Positions 1-6,191 of a DNA stretch of 6,999 nt are shown here, one piece after another. Source of the DNA: Friedmanniella sp. (GTDB lineage: Bacteria; Actinomycetota; Actinomycetes; Propionibacteriales; Propionibacteriaceae). The notes under the pieces were generated by a model. It was not told the DNA's origin, ran no database searches, and saw nothing but the letters and a program-made list of their open reading frames with translations. The stretch's first letter is position 1; every line of letters begins with the position of its first letter. A program made the position numbers and the translations under genes. The DNA lies in contig JAOPXW010000381.1 in NCBI GenBank assembly GCA_025964935.1, forward strand, positions 1-6,999, read 5' to 3'.

Positions 1-75
1 CTGGTCGGCCAGGCCCTCCCCCGCCTCACCCTGCCGCCCTCGACCCCCACCGACCCGGACCCCGACCCGGCCTGA
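1..75 (+). CDS. C-terminal end of an unidentified protein (partial)
   Basis: Frame 1 runs open from the left edge to a TGA at 73-75 and encodes 24 residues. All 24 sense codons end in G or C, as expected of a real gene in this genome. The visible tail is rich in proline, threonine and aspartate (it ends TPTDPDPDPA) and looks like a disordered C-terminus. No domain is visible, so no function can be given. The gene converges with the VOC-family gene, whose stop lies 63 bases downstream. It could be a chance open frame, because so short a stretch is weak evidence. Confidence 0.55.
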   Translation: MVGQALPRLTLPPSTPTDPDPDPA

Positions 76-89
76 GGCCCGCCCTGGCG

Positions 90-106
90 CCCGGCCCGCC
101 GCCGGG
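90..106. terminator. GC-rich hairpin between convergent genes
   Basis: CCCGGC at 90-95 pairs perfectly with GCCGGG at 101-106 around the 5-base loop CCGCC. It sits 15 bases after the stop of the left-edge gene and 33 bases beyond the stop of the VOC gene, so it could serve both directions. No T-tract follows on either strand. That is common for actinobacterial terminators, but it makes the call tentative in such GC-rich DNA. Confidence 0.3.
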
Positions 107-154
107 GAGGTCAGGCACCGGGGAAGGCGCCGGGGAGGTCAGACGCCGGGGAGG
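100..154. repeat. Short GC-rich direct-repeat array spanning the VOC gene stop
   Basis: CGCCGGGGAGGTCAG occurs identically at 100-114 and 128-142, and CGCCGGGGAGG recurs at 144-154. A degenerate copy (CACCGGGGAAGG) lies between the first two. The stop codon of the reverse-strand VOC gene (139-141) is inside the second copy, and the third copy encodes part of its last residues. The array looks like local duplication of the gene's 3' end. Function is unknown. Confidence 0.6.
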
Positions 155-519
155 AACAGGCAGAACGGGTGGCCGACGGGGTCGAGGCAGACCCGTACGT
201 CGTCCTGGGGCTGATAGTCCGCCACGGTGGCTCCGACCCGCTCGGCGTGGACGACAGCCCCCTCCAGGTCGTCCACCTCGATGTCCAGGTGGACCATCAT
301 CGGCAGATCGCCGGGGCCGGCGGGCCAGGTGGGCGCGACGTACGCCGGCTCGGCCATGAAGGACAGGCCGACCCCGCCGCGGGGCGCCCGGAGCGTGACC
401 CAGGTCGGCCCGTCCTGCTCGCGGGACCAGCCCAGCAGGCGTTCGTAGAACGTGGCCAGCACCCGGGGGTCGGGGCAGTCCAGGACCACCCCGCTCAGGC
501 GCAGCGGAGGTGCACTCAT
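139..519 (-). CDS. VOC-superfamily (glyoxalase/bleomycin-resistance-like) protein
   Basis: The gene encodes a small protein of 126 residues with the paired beta-alpha-beta-beta-beta look of the vicinal oxygen chelate fold. An N-terminal VVLDCPDPRVLATFYERLLGW segment is followed by a second half beginning HLDIEVDDLEGAV and ending DPVGHPFCLF. It most resembles the glyoxalase-like group often annotated Glyoxalase_6. The usual metal ligands are not obvious: the first strand has Asp/Cys where many VOC enzymes have His, and the last strand reads FCLFLPG with no Glu. It may therefore bind a ligand rather than act as a metalloenzyme; the substrate is unknown. Two ATGs compete, at 525 and 519. GAAGGG at 526-531 abuts the first but sits six bases from the second, so 519 is preferred. 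It follows the DUF1810 gene on the same strand after 34 bases and is probably co-transcribed with it. Confidence 0.85.
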   Translation of the reverse strand: MSAPPLRLSGVVLDCPDPRVLATFYERLLGWSREQDGPTWVTLRAPRGGVGLSFMAEPAYVAPTWPAGPGDLPMMVHLDIEVDDLEGAVVHAERVGATVADYQPQDDVRVCLDPVGHPFCLFLPGV

Positions 520-553
520 CGTCATCCCTTCGTCGTGGTGGGTCGGCGACCGG

Positions 554-988
554 TCAGACCAGGTTGACCGTCGCTCCGTCGGCCACTCCGTCGAAGAACA
601 CGTCGAGGACCCGGGTGAAGACGTGGTCGCTGGGGTCGGCCTGGGCGAAGAGGGTGGCGCAGGACCGCAGCTTGAGGGCGTCGATGCCGCCCAGGATCTC
701 CTCCGCGCTCCGACCCTCCCAGCCGACCATGACCTCGGCGCAGGTCAGCAGCCGGGGGCCGAGCACCGGATGACGACGGTACGCGCGGGCCTCGTCCAGG
801 GACCTGATGGCGTAGCGCTGCGACATGGTGCTCATCCCGAGGCCGGCGATCTGGGGGAACACGAACCACATCCAGTGCCCCGTCTTGCGCCCCGCCCGCA
901 GCTCGGCGACGGCCCGGGCGTAGGTGTGGTGGGCCTCCTGCGCCGCGACGAAGCGCTCCAGGTCGTACGGGTCCTGCGACTCGGTCAT
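554..988 (-). CDS. DUF1810 family protein
   Basis: This 144-residue protein matches the DUF1810 family (often mislabelled calpastatin) along its whole length. The N-terminus DPYDLERFVAAQ is the usual family opening. Next come HWMWFVFPQ (residues 38-46), LGMSTMSQRYAI (50-61), HPVLGPRL (73-80), the KLRSCATLF segment (106-114) and VLDVFFDG near the end. The conserved His, Trp and Cys residues suggest an enzymatic or binding site, but I know of no established biochemical role. It is a soluble protein with no signal peptide or membrane segment. The start at 988 gives the family-typical N-terminus, with a G5 run 8-12 bases upstream as a possible ribosome site. An in-frame ATG eight codons earlier (1012) is possible but less likely. 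It is the first gene of a probable two-gene transcript with the VOC gene and is divergent from zwf. Confidence 0.9.
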   Translation of the reverse strand: MTESQDPYDLERFVAAQEAHHTYARAVAELRAGRKTGHWMWFVFPQIAGLGMSTMSQRYAIRSLDEARAYRRHPVLGPRLLTCAEVMVGWEGRSAEEILGGIDALKLRSCATLFAQADPSDHVFTRVLDVFFDGVADGATVNLV

Positions 989-1069
989 CCGTATACCCCC
1001 GATATGTTTCATCCCGCTCTCACCGACCATTCTGTGGCCCCGGGCCGAAGGTGAGGACGGCGGGCGGGG

Positions 1070-1075
1070 GATACT
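1070..1075 (+). promoter_or_regulatory. Candidate -10 element for a leaderless zwf transcript
   Basis: GATACT lies six bases before the GTG start of zwf, the spacing expected if transcription begins at the start codon itself. It resembles the actinobacterial TANNNT -10. No convincing -35 hexamer is seen 16-18 bases upstream. The only purine-rich run (G-rich, 1066-1070) is too far from the GTG for a good Shine-Dalgarno site, which favours leaderless translation. Confidence 0.3.
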
Positions 1076-1081
1076 TTCCAG

Positions 1082-2503
1082 GTGCCGGACAACAACACCC
1101 AGATGCCACCCGAAGAGCAGCCCACCGTCATCGTGCTGTACGGCGGGACCGGTGACCTGGCCAAGCGGATGGTGCTCCCCGCCTTCTACGAGCTCTATCT
1201 CCGCGGCCTGCTGCCCAAGCGCTTCAAGCTGGTCGGGAACGGCCGCGGCGACGTCGCCCACGAGGACTTCCAGGCCCACATCCACGACTGTCTGGTCGAG
1301 TTCGCCACCGAGCCCGATCCCGAGGACTGGAAGGGCTTCGCCGAGAACGTGTTGTTCGCCGGCGGCGGCTTCAAGGAGACCAACCCGGGCAGCCTGCTCG
1401 ACGTGATCGACCACGCCGAGCAGGAGCTGGGCGAGAAGCCGGCGATCATCCACTACCTCGCGATCCCGCCGGTGGCCTTCGAGGAGACGACCAAGGCGAT
1501 CAAGGCCCACAACCTGAACGGCGAGGGCGTCCGCGCGGTCTACGAGAAGCCGTACGGGGACTCGCTCGCCGGTTTCCACGCCCTCGACGACCTGGTGCAC
1601 AGCGTCTTCGACGAGGAGCAGGTCTATCGCATCGACCACTTCCTGGGGAAGGAGGCGACGCAGAACCTCTACATGGTGCGCTTCGCCAACCGGCTGTTCG
1701 GTGACGCGTGGAACAAGGAGCACATCGAGCAGGTGCAGATCGACTCACCCGAGACCCTCGACGTCGCGGACCGGGCCGGCTTCTACGACGCCACCGGAGC
1801 CTCGCTGGACATGCTGGCCACGCACCTGTTCCAGGTGGCGGCCGAGGTGGCCATGGAGCCGCCGCTGAGCATGAGCGCGGCCGACCTGCAGTCCGCCCGG
1901 GAGACCGTGATCGCCGCGTTCCGCCCGCTCGACCCCAAGGACGTCGTGCTGGGGCAGTTCGCCAGCTATCGGTCCATCGAGGGCGTCGCCGACGACTCGA
2001 CCACCGACACCTACGCCGCCGCCCGGCTCTGGATCGACACCGACCGCTGGCGCGGGGTCCCCTTCCTGCTCCGGACCGGCAAGAAGATGGCCGTCGGGGC
2101 CCAGAAGGTGAGCCTGGTCTTCAAGCCGGCCCAGGGCCCGCTGCACTCGACCGGCAACCTGCGCAACGTCTTGATCTTCGACCTCAAGGGCAACGGGGCG
2201 ATCGAGATCCAGATGACGGTGAAGAAGCCGGGCCCCGACCCGATCCCCGCCGCCAGCTGCACCAAGCTCAGCCTGCAGAACGTCGCCGACGGGGCGATGG
2301 CGCCCTACACGTCCCTGATCCACGACGTGTTCACCGGCAACCGGTCGCTGTTCACCAGCTCCGCGGGCCTGCAGGCCGCCTTCGAGGCTTTCGCCCCGAT
2401 GCAGACCGACGCCCGTCCCGAGGTCCAGACGTACGAGGACGGCAGCTGGGGCCCTGCCGCCGCTGAGGCGCTCACCGGTGACGTCGGCTGGCAGCTGAGC
2501 TGA
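1082..2503 (+). CDS. zwf: Glucose-6-phosphate 1-dehydrogenase
   Basis: The enzyme oxidises glucose 6-phosphate to 6-phosphogluconolactone with reduction of NAD(P)+, the first step of the oxidative pentose phosphate pathway, in the cytoplasm. The 473-residue protein has the coenzyme motif GGTGDLAKR (21-29), EKPYG with the substrate Lys156, and the signature RIDHFLGKE (183-191; Asp185 and His186). His248 in DMLATHLFQ matches the catalytic base of the Leuconostoc enzyme, followed by AMEPP (257-261). Tyr is replaced by Phe in the usual DHYLGKE. At 473 residues it is shorter than the roughly 510-residue actinobacterial enzyme of the tkt-tal-zwf-opcA cluster and resembles the shorter zwf1 type known in mycobacteria. 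An in-frame TGA at 1052-1054 leaves GTG 1082 as the earliest start; ATG 1103 is an alternative without a ribosome site. No opcA, gnd, tal or pgl gene is adjacent, so it may be a second isozyme. Confidence 0.96.
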   Translation: MPDNNTQMPPEEQPTVIVLYGGTGDLAKRMVLPAFYELYLRGLLPKRFKLVGNGRGDVAHEDFQAHIHDCLVEFATEPDPEDWKGFAENVLFAGGGFKETNPGSLLDVIDHAEQELGEKPAIIHYLAIPPVAFEETTKAIKAHNLNGEGVRAVYEKPYGDSLAGFHALDDLVHSVFDEEQVYRIDHFLGKEATQNLYMVRFANRLFGDAWNKEHIEQVQIDSPETLDVADRAGFYDATGASLDMLATHLFQVAAEVAMEPPLSMSAADLQSARETVIAAFRPLDPKDVVLGQFASYRSIEGVADDSTTDTYAAARLWIDTDRWRGVPFLLRTGKKMAVGAQKVSLVFKPAQGPLHSTGNLRNVLIFDLKGNGAIEIQMTVKKPGPDPIPAASCTKLSLQNVADGAMAPYTSLIHDVFTGNRSLFTSSAGLQAAFEAFAPMQTDARPEVQTYEDGSWGPAAAEALTGDVGWQLS

Positions 2504-2520
2504 CCGCCCGGCCTGAACGG

Positions 2521-2560
2521 GTCCGCCGACACCTCAGCTGGTCCTCCGACACCTGAGCTC
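2521..2560. repeat. 20-bp imperfect tandem repeat, two clear copies
   Basis: Copies at 2521-2540 and 2541-2560 match at 17 of 20 positions (GTCC-CCGACACCT-AGCT core). A third, poorer copy may follow at 2561-2580, with 13 of 20 positions matching the first. It lies in the gap between the convergent zwf and rqlH genes. No protein frame is supported here and the function is unknown. Confidence 0.55.
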
Positions 2561-2562
2561 GT

Positions 2563-2587
2563 CTGCCGGTCACCCACCTGACCGCAG
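2563..2587. terminator. Bulged hairpin between convergent zwf and rqlH
   Basis: CTG plus CGGTCA (2563-2565 and 2567-2572) pair with TGACCG plus CAG (2579-2587), giving nine base pairs with one bulged C (2566) and the loop CCCACC. It lies 60 bases past the zwf stop and seven bases past the rqlH stop, so it is well placed as a bidirectional terminator. There is no T-tract on either strand, so Rho-independent function is not assured. Confidence 0.4.
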
Positions 2588-2593
2588 GCCGGC

Positions 2594-4657
2594 TCACGGG
2601 CGCTGGTGGATGGCCAGCGGCAGCACCGCGGTCGCGCCGCCCTGGGCCAGCAGGCTCCCGGCCACCGTCATCGTCCAGCGGCTCCGGATCAGGTCGTCGA
2701 CCAGCAGCACCGGGCCGTCGAACCGCGCGTCGGAGCGGAGCGTGGTCCGGTAGAGCAGGTCCTTCGCCCGGGCGGTCGAGGCGGTGTCGCTGGCCGGCGG
2801 CGGGCCGGTGACCTCCAGCGCGTCGACCAGCGGCAGCCGGCCCACGGTGGCCAGGTGCTCGGCCACCGACCGGACCAGCGTCGGGAAGCGACGCGACGGC
2901 ATGGGCACCACCGCGACCGGCCGTCGCCAGCTGGTCGACCACCGCTTGAGCACCTGGACCATGGCGTCGAGGATGACGGGCGGGGCCGCCTCGTCACCCC
3001 GCCACAGGGCCTCCAGCTCCCCCGACCAGGCCGGGTCGTCGGCGAACGCCAGGGCCCGCCCGGGCACGAGGAAGCCGATCTTGCCCTTCCGGTCCGGCAG
3101 CCCGGCGGGCCAGAGCTTGCGCGGCTCCACCACCACGTCCTGGCCCCGGAAGTAGGTGGCGGCGCGCTCCACGGCCGCCGGGGACGGGTGCGGACCCGGG
3201 GCGGGCAGCTCGCCGGTGCAGACCGAGCACTGCCCGCAGGGCCGCGGATCCGGGTCGTCCAGGGCCAGCTGCAGGAACTGCATCAGGCAGCCCTCGCCGT
3301 GGGCGTACGAGCGCATCAGCCCGGCCTCGGTCGCGCGCACCCTGCGCAGGGCGGCCCACTTGGCCTCGTCGTAGTACCAGGGCTTGCCGGTGGCCACCCA
3401 GCCCCCGGACGTGCGCTGCACCACGTCGTCCACGGCCAGGATCTTGAGCATGGTCTCCAGCCGGCCGCGGCGGATGCCGGTGGCGTTCTCCAGGGCCGGG
3501 ACCGACTGCGGCTCCTCCCCCAGCGCGTCGAGGATGCGCTCGACCTGGGGCTCGTCGGGGATGCCGGCGGTGGCGAAGTAGTCCCAGATCGCCTCGTCCG
3601 CGGCCGCCGGCACCAGCACCGCGAGGGCGTCGTCCAGGGCTCGGCCGGCCCGTCCGACCTGCTGGTAGTAGGCCACCGGGGACGCGGGCGACCCGAGGTG
3701 GACGCAGAAGGCCAGGTCGGGCTTGTCGTAGCCCATCCCCAGCGCCGACGTGGCCACCAGCGCCTTGACCCGGTTGTCACGCAGCCGGTCTTCCAGCTCC
3801 TCCCGGTCGGGGGTCTGGCCGGAGTAGGCGGCGACGTCCAGCCCCTGCTCGCGCAGGAACCCGGTCACCCGCTCGGTCTCGGCCACGGTCAAGACGTAGA
3901 CGATTCCCGAGCCGGGCAGCGACTGCAGGGCCTCGGCGACCCAGGCGTACCGCTGCAGCACGGTCAGCCCGGGGACGACCGCCAGCCGCAACGAGGCCCG
4001 GGCCAGCGAGCCGCGCAGCGTGACGGTGTCGGCGCCGAGCTGAGCGGCCACGTCGACGGTGACCCGCTCGTTGGCCGTCGCGGTCGTGGCCAGCACCGGG
4101 GTGCCCGGGGCCAGCGCGAGCAGGGTCCGGGTCAGGCGCTGGTAGTCGGGCCGGAAGTCGAACCCCCAGTCGGACACGCAGTGCGCCTCGTCGATGACGA
4201 GCATCCCGCAGGAGGCCAGCAGGTCGGGCAGCTGCCGCGCGAACGACGGGTTCGACAGCCGTTCCGGGGAGATGAGCAGCACGTCGATCCGGCCCTCCCG
4301 CACGTCGGAGAGGACCTGGCCCCAGTCGTCCACGTTGGTGGAGTTGACCGTGGCCGCGCGCAGCCCGGCCCGCTCGGCGGCGGCGATCTGGTCCCGCATC
4401 AGGGCCAGCAGCGGCGAGACGACCAGCGTCGGCCCGCCGCCCCCGGCCCGGAGCGCCGCGGTCGCGGCCCAGTAGACCGCCGACTTCCCCCACCCGGTCG
4501 CCTGCACCACGAGCACGTGCCGCCGGTGCTCCACCAGCTCCTGGACGGCCCGGATCTGGTCCTCGCGAGGCCGCGCGTCGGGACCCGCCATGGCCGAGAT
4601 GGTGGCGGCGAGATGGCCGGCGGCGTCGAGCGGGGTGGCCGGTGCGGTGGTGGACAT
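2594..4657 (-). CDS. rqlH: RqlH-type RecQ-like ATP-dependent DNA helicase with C-terminal phosphoribosyltransferase-like domain
   Basis: This 687-residue protein is an SF2 DNA helicase. The motor has REDQ (31-34), Walker A ATGWGKS (53-59), SPLLALMRDQ (81-90), DEAH (156-159) with the aromatic loop SDWGFDFRPDY (162-172), TTATA (191-195), VATSALGMGYDKPD (301-314) and QQVGRAGR (332-339). Cys457, 474, 477 and 480 form the C-x16-C-x2-C-x2-C zinc site of RecQ proteins. There is no HRDC domain. Instead, residues of about 578-687 resemble ComF-like phosphoribosyltransferases, with VPMPSRR (584-590) and a PRPP-loop-like VLLVDDLIRSRWTMT. Architecture and length match Mycobacterium smegmatis RqlH (691 residues), a 3'-5' translocase and helicase, so a role in DNA repair or recombination is inferred. 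The PRPP loop has Arg660 where the key Gly normally lies, so transferase activity is doubtful. The ATG at 4657 is preceded by AGGATGGAG. The gene is divergent from the FAD oxidoreductase and convergent with zwf. Confidence 0.93.
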   Translation of the reverse strand: MSTTAPATPLDAAGHLAATISAMAGPDARPREDQIRAVQELVEHRRHVLVVQATGWGKSAVYWAATAALRAGGGGPTLVVSPLLALMRDQIAAAERAGLRAATVNSTNVDDWGQVLSDVREGRIDVLLISPERLSNPSFARQLPDLLASCGMLVIDEAHCVSDWGFDFRPDYQRLTRTLLALAPGTPVLATTATANERVTVDVAAQLGADTVTLRGSLARASLRLAVVPGLTVLQRYAWVAEALQSLPGSGIVYVLTVAETERVTGFLREQGLDVAAYSGQTPDREELEDRLRDNRVKALVATSALGMGYDKPDLAFCVHLGSPASPVAYYQQVGRAGRALDDALAVLVPAAADEAIWDYFATAGIPDEPQVERILDALGEEPQSVPALENATGIRRGRLETMLKILAVDDVVQRTSGGWVATGKPWYYDEAKWAALRRVRATEAGLMRSYAHGEGCLMQFLQLALDDPDPRPCGQCSVCTGELPAPGPHPSPAAVERAATYFRGQDVVVEPRKLWPAGLPDRKGKIGFLVPGRALAFADDPAWSGELEALWRGDEAAPPVILDAMVQVLKRWSTSWRRPVAVVPMPSRRFPTLVRSVAEHLATVGRLPLVDALEVTGPPPASDTASTARAKDLLYRTTLRSDARFDGPVLLVDDLIRSRWTMTVAGSLLAQGGATAVLPLAIHQRP

Positions 4658-4709
4658 GGCTCCATCCTGCCGTCCGGGGCTGACAGGGCCGATCCGAGGA
4701 CCGCCGACC

Positions 4710-4718
4710 TGTGGACAA
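4710..4718 (-). promoter_or_regulatory. DnaA-box-like nonamer (TTGTCCACA on the reverse strand)
   Basis: TGTGGACAA on the plus strand is the reverse complement of TTGTCCACA, the preferred actinobacterial DnaA box. It lies in the divergent region between rqlH and the FAD oxidoreductase, 53 bases upstream of the rqlH start. No dnaA, dnaN, recF or gyrB gene is nearby, so this is not an origin. It could be a DnaA-controlled promoter site, a titration site or a chance match. Confidence 0.4.
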
Positions 4719-4736
4719 CCCCCTCACCCGCGGCCC

Positions 4737-4745
4737 TGTGGACAG
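4737..4745 (-). promoter_or_regulatory. Second DnaA-box-like nonamer (one mismatch)
   Basis: TGTGGACAG differs from the first nonamer only in its last base and has the same orientation, 27 bases further along (start to start). Both copies are preceded by CC (CCTGTGGACA), so the shared block is ten bases. The pairing in one intergenic region makes chance less likely, though two sites alone are weak evidence. Confidence 0.35.
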
Positions 4746-4782
4746 CGGCCGACCCACGCCCGCGCTCGTTGCGGCCTCGGCG

Positions 4783-4788
4783 CAGACT
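4783..4788 (+). promoter_or_regulatory. Candidate -10 element for the FAD oxidoreductase gene
   Basis: CAGACT ends seven bases before the ATG at 4796. The intervening TGACCCC contains no Shine-Dalgarno sequence, and none is seen further upstream at a usable distance. This fits a leaderless transcript starting at or next to the ATG. No good -35 is recognisable. Confidence 0.25.
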
Positions 4789-4795
4789 TGACCCC

Positions 4796-6160
4796 ATGAG
4801 CGAGCCCGCCACCCCGTCGCTCCGGGCGGTGGTGATCGGCGCCAGCTTCGCCGGTCTGCTGGCCGCGGCCGCGACGGCCCGTGCGGGCTACGCCGTGACC
4901 GTGGTCGAGCGGGACGCCCTCCCGAGTGACCCGGGTCCCCGCGACGGGGTCCCCCAGAGCCGCCAGCCCCACGTCCTGCTGCACCGGGGCCTGGAGTCCA
5001 TCGAGACCCTGCTGCCCGGGATCCGCGACGACCTGCTGGCCCGCGGCGGACGGCCGGTCCGCACCGGCGAGCTGGCCTGGCTCGGGGAGTACGGCTGGCT
5101 GCCGGTCACCGCCGACTCGTACGAGACCATCTCGCTCAGCCGCCCGCTGCTGGAGGAGGTCGTCCGCAGCCGGCTGCGGACGGTGCCGGGCGTGGAGCTC
5201 AGCACTGGCGAGCGGGTGCAGAGCCTGCGTCGCGACGGGCCGCGCTGGCAGGTGGTGCGGGCCGACGGCCGCAGCCACACCGCAGACCTGGTCGTGGACG
5301 CCTCGGGCCGGGGCTCCCGGCTCCCGCACTGGCTGGCCGACCTGGGCGTGCCCCAGCCCGAGCCGGTCGTGGTCGAGGCGCAGCTGGGCTACGCGACGCG
5401 CAGCTACCGCGGCCGGATCCCGCTGCGGACCGGCGCCGTCATCGTCGGCACACCGGAGACGCTGGCCGGCGCCCTGGCCATCCCGGTGGAGGACGACCGC
5501 TGGCTGGTCTGCGCCCACGGCTACGGCGACCGACGGCCCCCACGGGAGACCACCGCGTTCGAGACCTTCCTGGCCGACCTGCCCGACCCCGTCTTCGCCG
5601 ACCTGGTCACCGCCCTGGAACCCGACGGCGAGGTGTCGGTGCACCGCCAGACGGCCAACCGCCGCTACGCCTACGGGCGAGGGCGGGACTGGCCGGCGGG
5701 GCTGCTGGTGGTCGGGGACGCGATGTGTGCGTTCAACCCGGTCTACGGTCAGGGCATCACGGTGTCGGCCGGCCAGGCCGAGGTGCTGGCCGCGCGGCTG
5801 TCACGCCGGCCGCTGGACGCACGGAGCACCCGGCGGCTGCAGCGGAGGCTGGCCGCGGTGGCGGACTTCCCCTGGTCGGTGGCCACCAGCCAGGACCTGC
5901 GGATGCCGACCAGCCCGGGTCGCCAGAGCCTGGTCCAGCGTGCGATCGGGCGCTGGACCGGTCGGGTGATGGAGCTGGCGACCGGGGGCGACGTCATCTG
6001 CCTGCGGACGCTCGGGCAGGTGTACCACCTGATGGGGCAGCCGGCCCTGCTCTTCCGGCCCGCGATCGCCGCGGCCGTGGTCCGTTCCTGGGTGCGTGGC
6101 GTCCCCCCGGCCGCGCCGCGGCCAACCATCATCGACGGGCTGGCCCCGGGCCGCGCCTGA
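4796..6160 (+). CDS. FAD-dependent oxidoreductase (flavin monooxygenase/reductase type)
   Basis: The 454-residue flavoprotein belongs to the p-hydroxybenzoate hydroxylase/geranylgeranyl reductase-like superfamily. An N-terminal Rossmann segment VVIGASFAG (12-20) is followed by the acidic end of the second strand, VVERD (36-40). Then come GVPQSRQPHVLLHRGL (51-66), typical of this oxidoreductase group, VVDASGRGS (166-174), and the FAD-ribityl motif GLLVVGDAMCAFNP (302-315) with GQG (318-320). There is no signal peptide. A hydrophobic stretch near 417-429 is too short to call a membrane anchor. The substrate cannot be read from sequence; hydroxylation or reduction of an aromatic or isoprenoid compound is possible. 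The frame is open far upstream, so the start is chosen at 4796 because the Rossmann strand begins ten residues later. It is divergent from rqlH, with no partner gene on its own strand, so its pathway is unknown. Confidence 0.88.
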   Translation: MSEPATPSLRAVVIGASFAGLLAAAATARAGYAVTVVERDALPSDPGPRDGVPQSRQPHVLLHRGLESIETLLPGIRDDLLARGGRPVRTGELAWLGEYGWLPVTADSYETISLSRPLLEEVVRSRLRTVPGVELSTGERVQSLRRDGPRWQVVRADGRSHTADLVVDASGRGSRLPHWLADLGVPQPEPVVVEAQLGYATRSYRGRIPLRTGAVIVGTPETLAGALAIPVEDDRWLVCAHGYGDRRPPRETTAFETFLADLPDPVFADLVTALEPDGEVSVHRQTANRRYAYGRGRDWPAGLLVVGDAMCAFNPVYGQGITVSAGQAEVLAARLSRRPLDARSTRRLQRRLAAVADFPWSVATSQDLRMPTSPGRQSLVQRAIGRWTGRVMELATGGDVICLRTLGQVYHLMGQPALLFRPAIAAAVVRSWVRGVPPAAPRPTIIDGLAPGRA

Positions 6161-6176
6161 GCGTTGACTCCGGGGC
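6143..6176. terminator. Inverted repeat across the FAD oxidoreductase stop codon
   Basis: GCCCCGG (6143-6149) and CCGGGGC (6170-6176) form a perfect 7-bp stem around a 20-base loop. The loop can itself fold as CGC-CTGA-GCG across the stop codon. It ends 15 bases before the stop of the convergent CysO-like gene. There is no T-tract. The large loop and high GC content make a chance match quite possible. Confidence 0.25.
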
Positions 6177-6191
6177 TCGGACCGGTGGCCC

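Noticed and set aside
554..1723. A 389-codon reverse-strand frame that would fuse about 245 residues to the N-terminus of the DUF1810 protein.
   Set aside because: The extension is the antisense of zwf and has low-complexity composition. The DUF1810 family begins naturally at the ATG at 988.
1745..2323. Reverse-strand open frame within zwf.
   Set aside because: It is antisense to conserved glucose-6-phosphate dehydrogenase sequence and encodes no recognisable domain.
2507..2521. Small CCCG/CGGG hairpin just after the zwf stop as a terminator.
   Set aside because: It has only four base pairs, which is common by chance at this GC content. The 2563-2587 hairpin is stronger.
4686..4760. Possible replication origin because of the DnaA-like boxes.
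   Set aside because: There are only two boxes, no AT-rich unwinding region and none of the usual dnaA, dnaN, recF or gyrase neighbours.
2606..4795. A very long open frame on the plus strand, antisense to the whole helicase gene and continuous with the FAD oxidoreductase.
   Set aside because: The helicase on the other strand has complete SF2 motifs and a zinc site. The antisense frame is rich in Gly, Arg, Pro and His with no domain, which is expected where third-position GC is near saturation. The FAD protein begins at 4796.
2594..6160. A defence island or novel immune system built on the helicase and flavoenzyme.
   Set aside because: The helicase matches a widespread repair-type family, the two genes are divergent, and no nuclease, toxin, sensor or mobile element is present.
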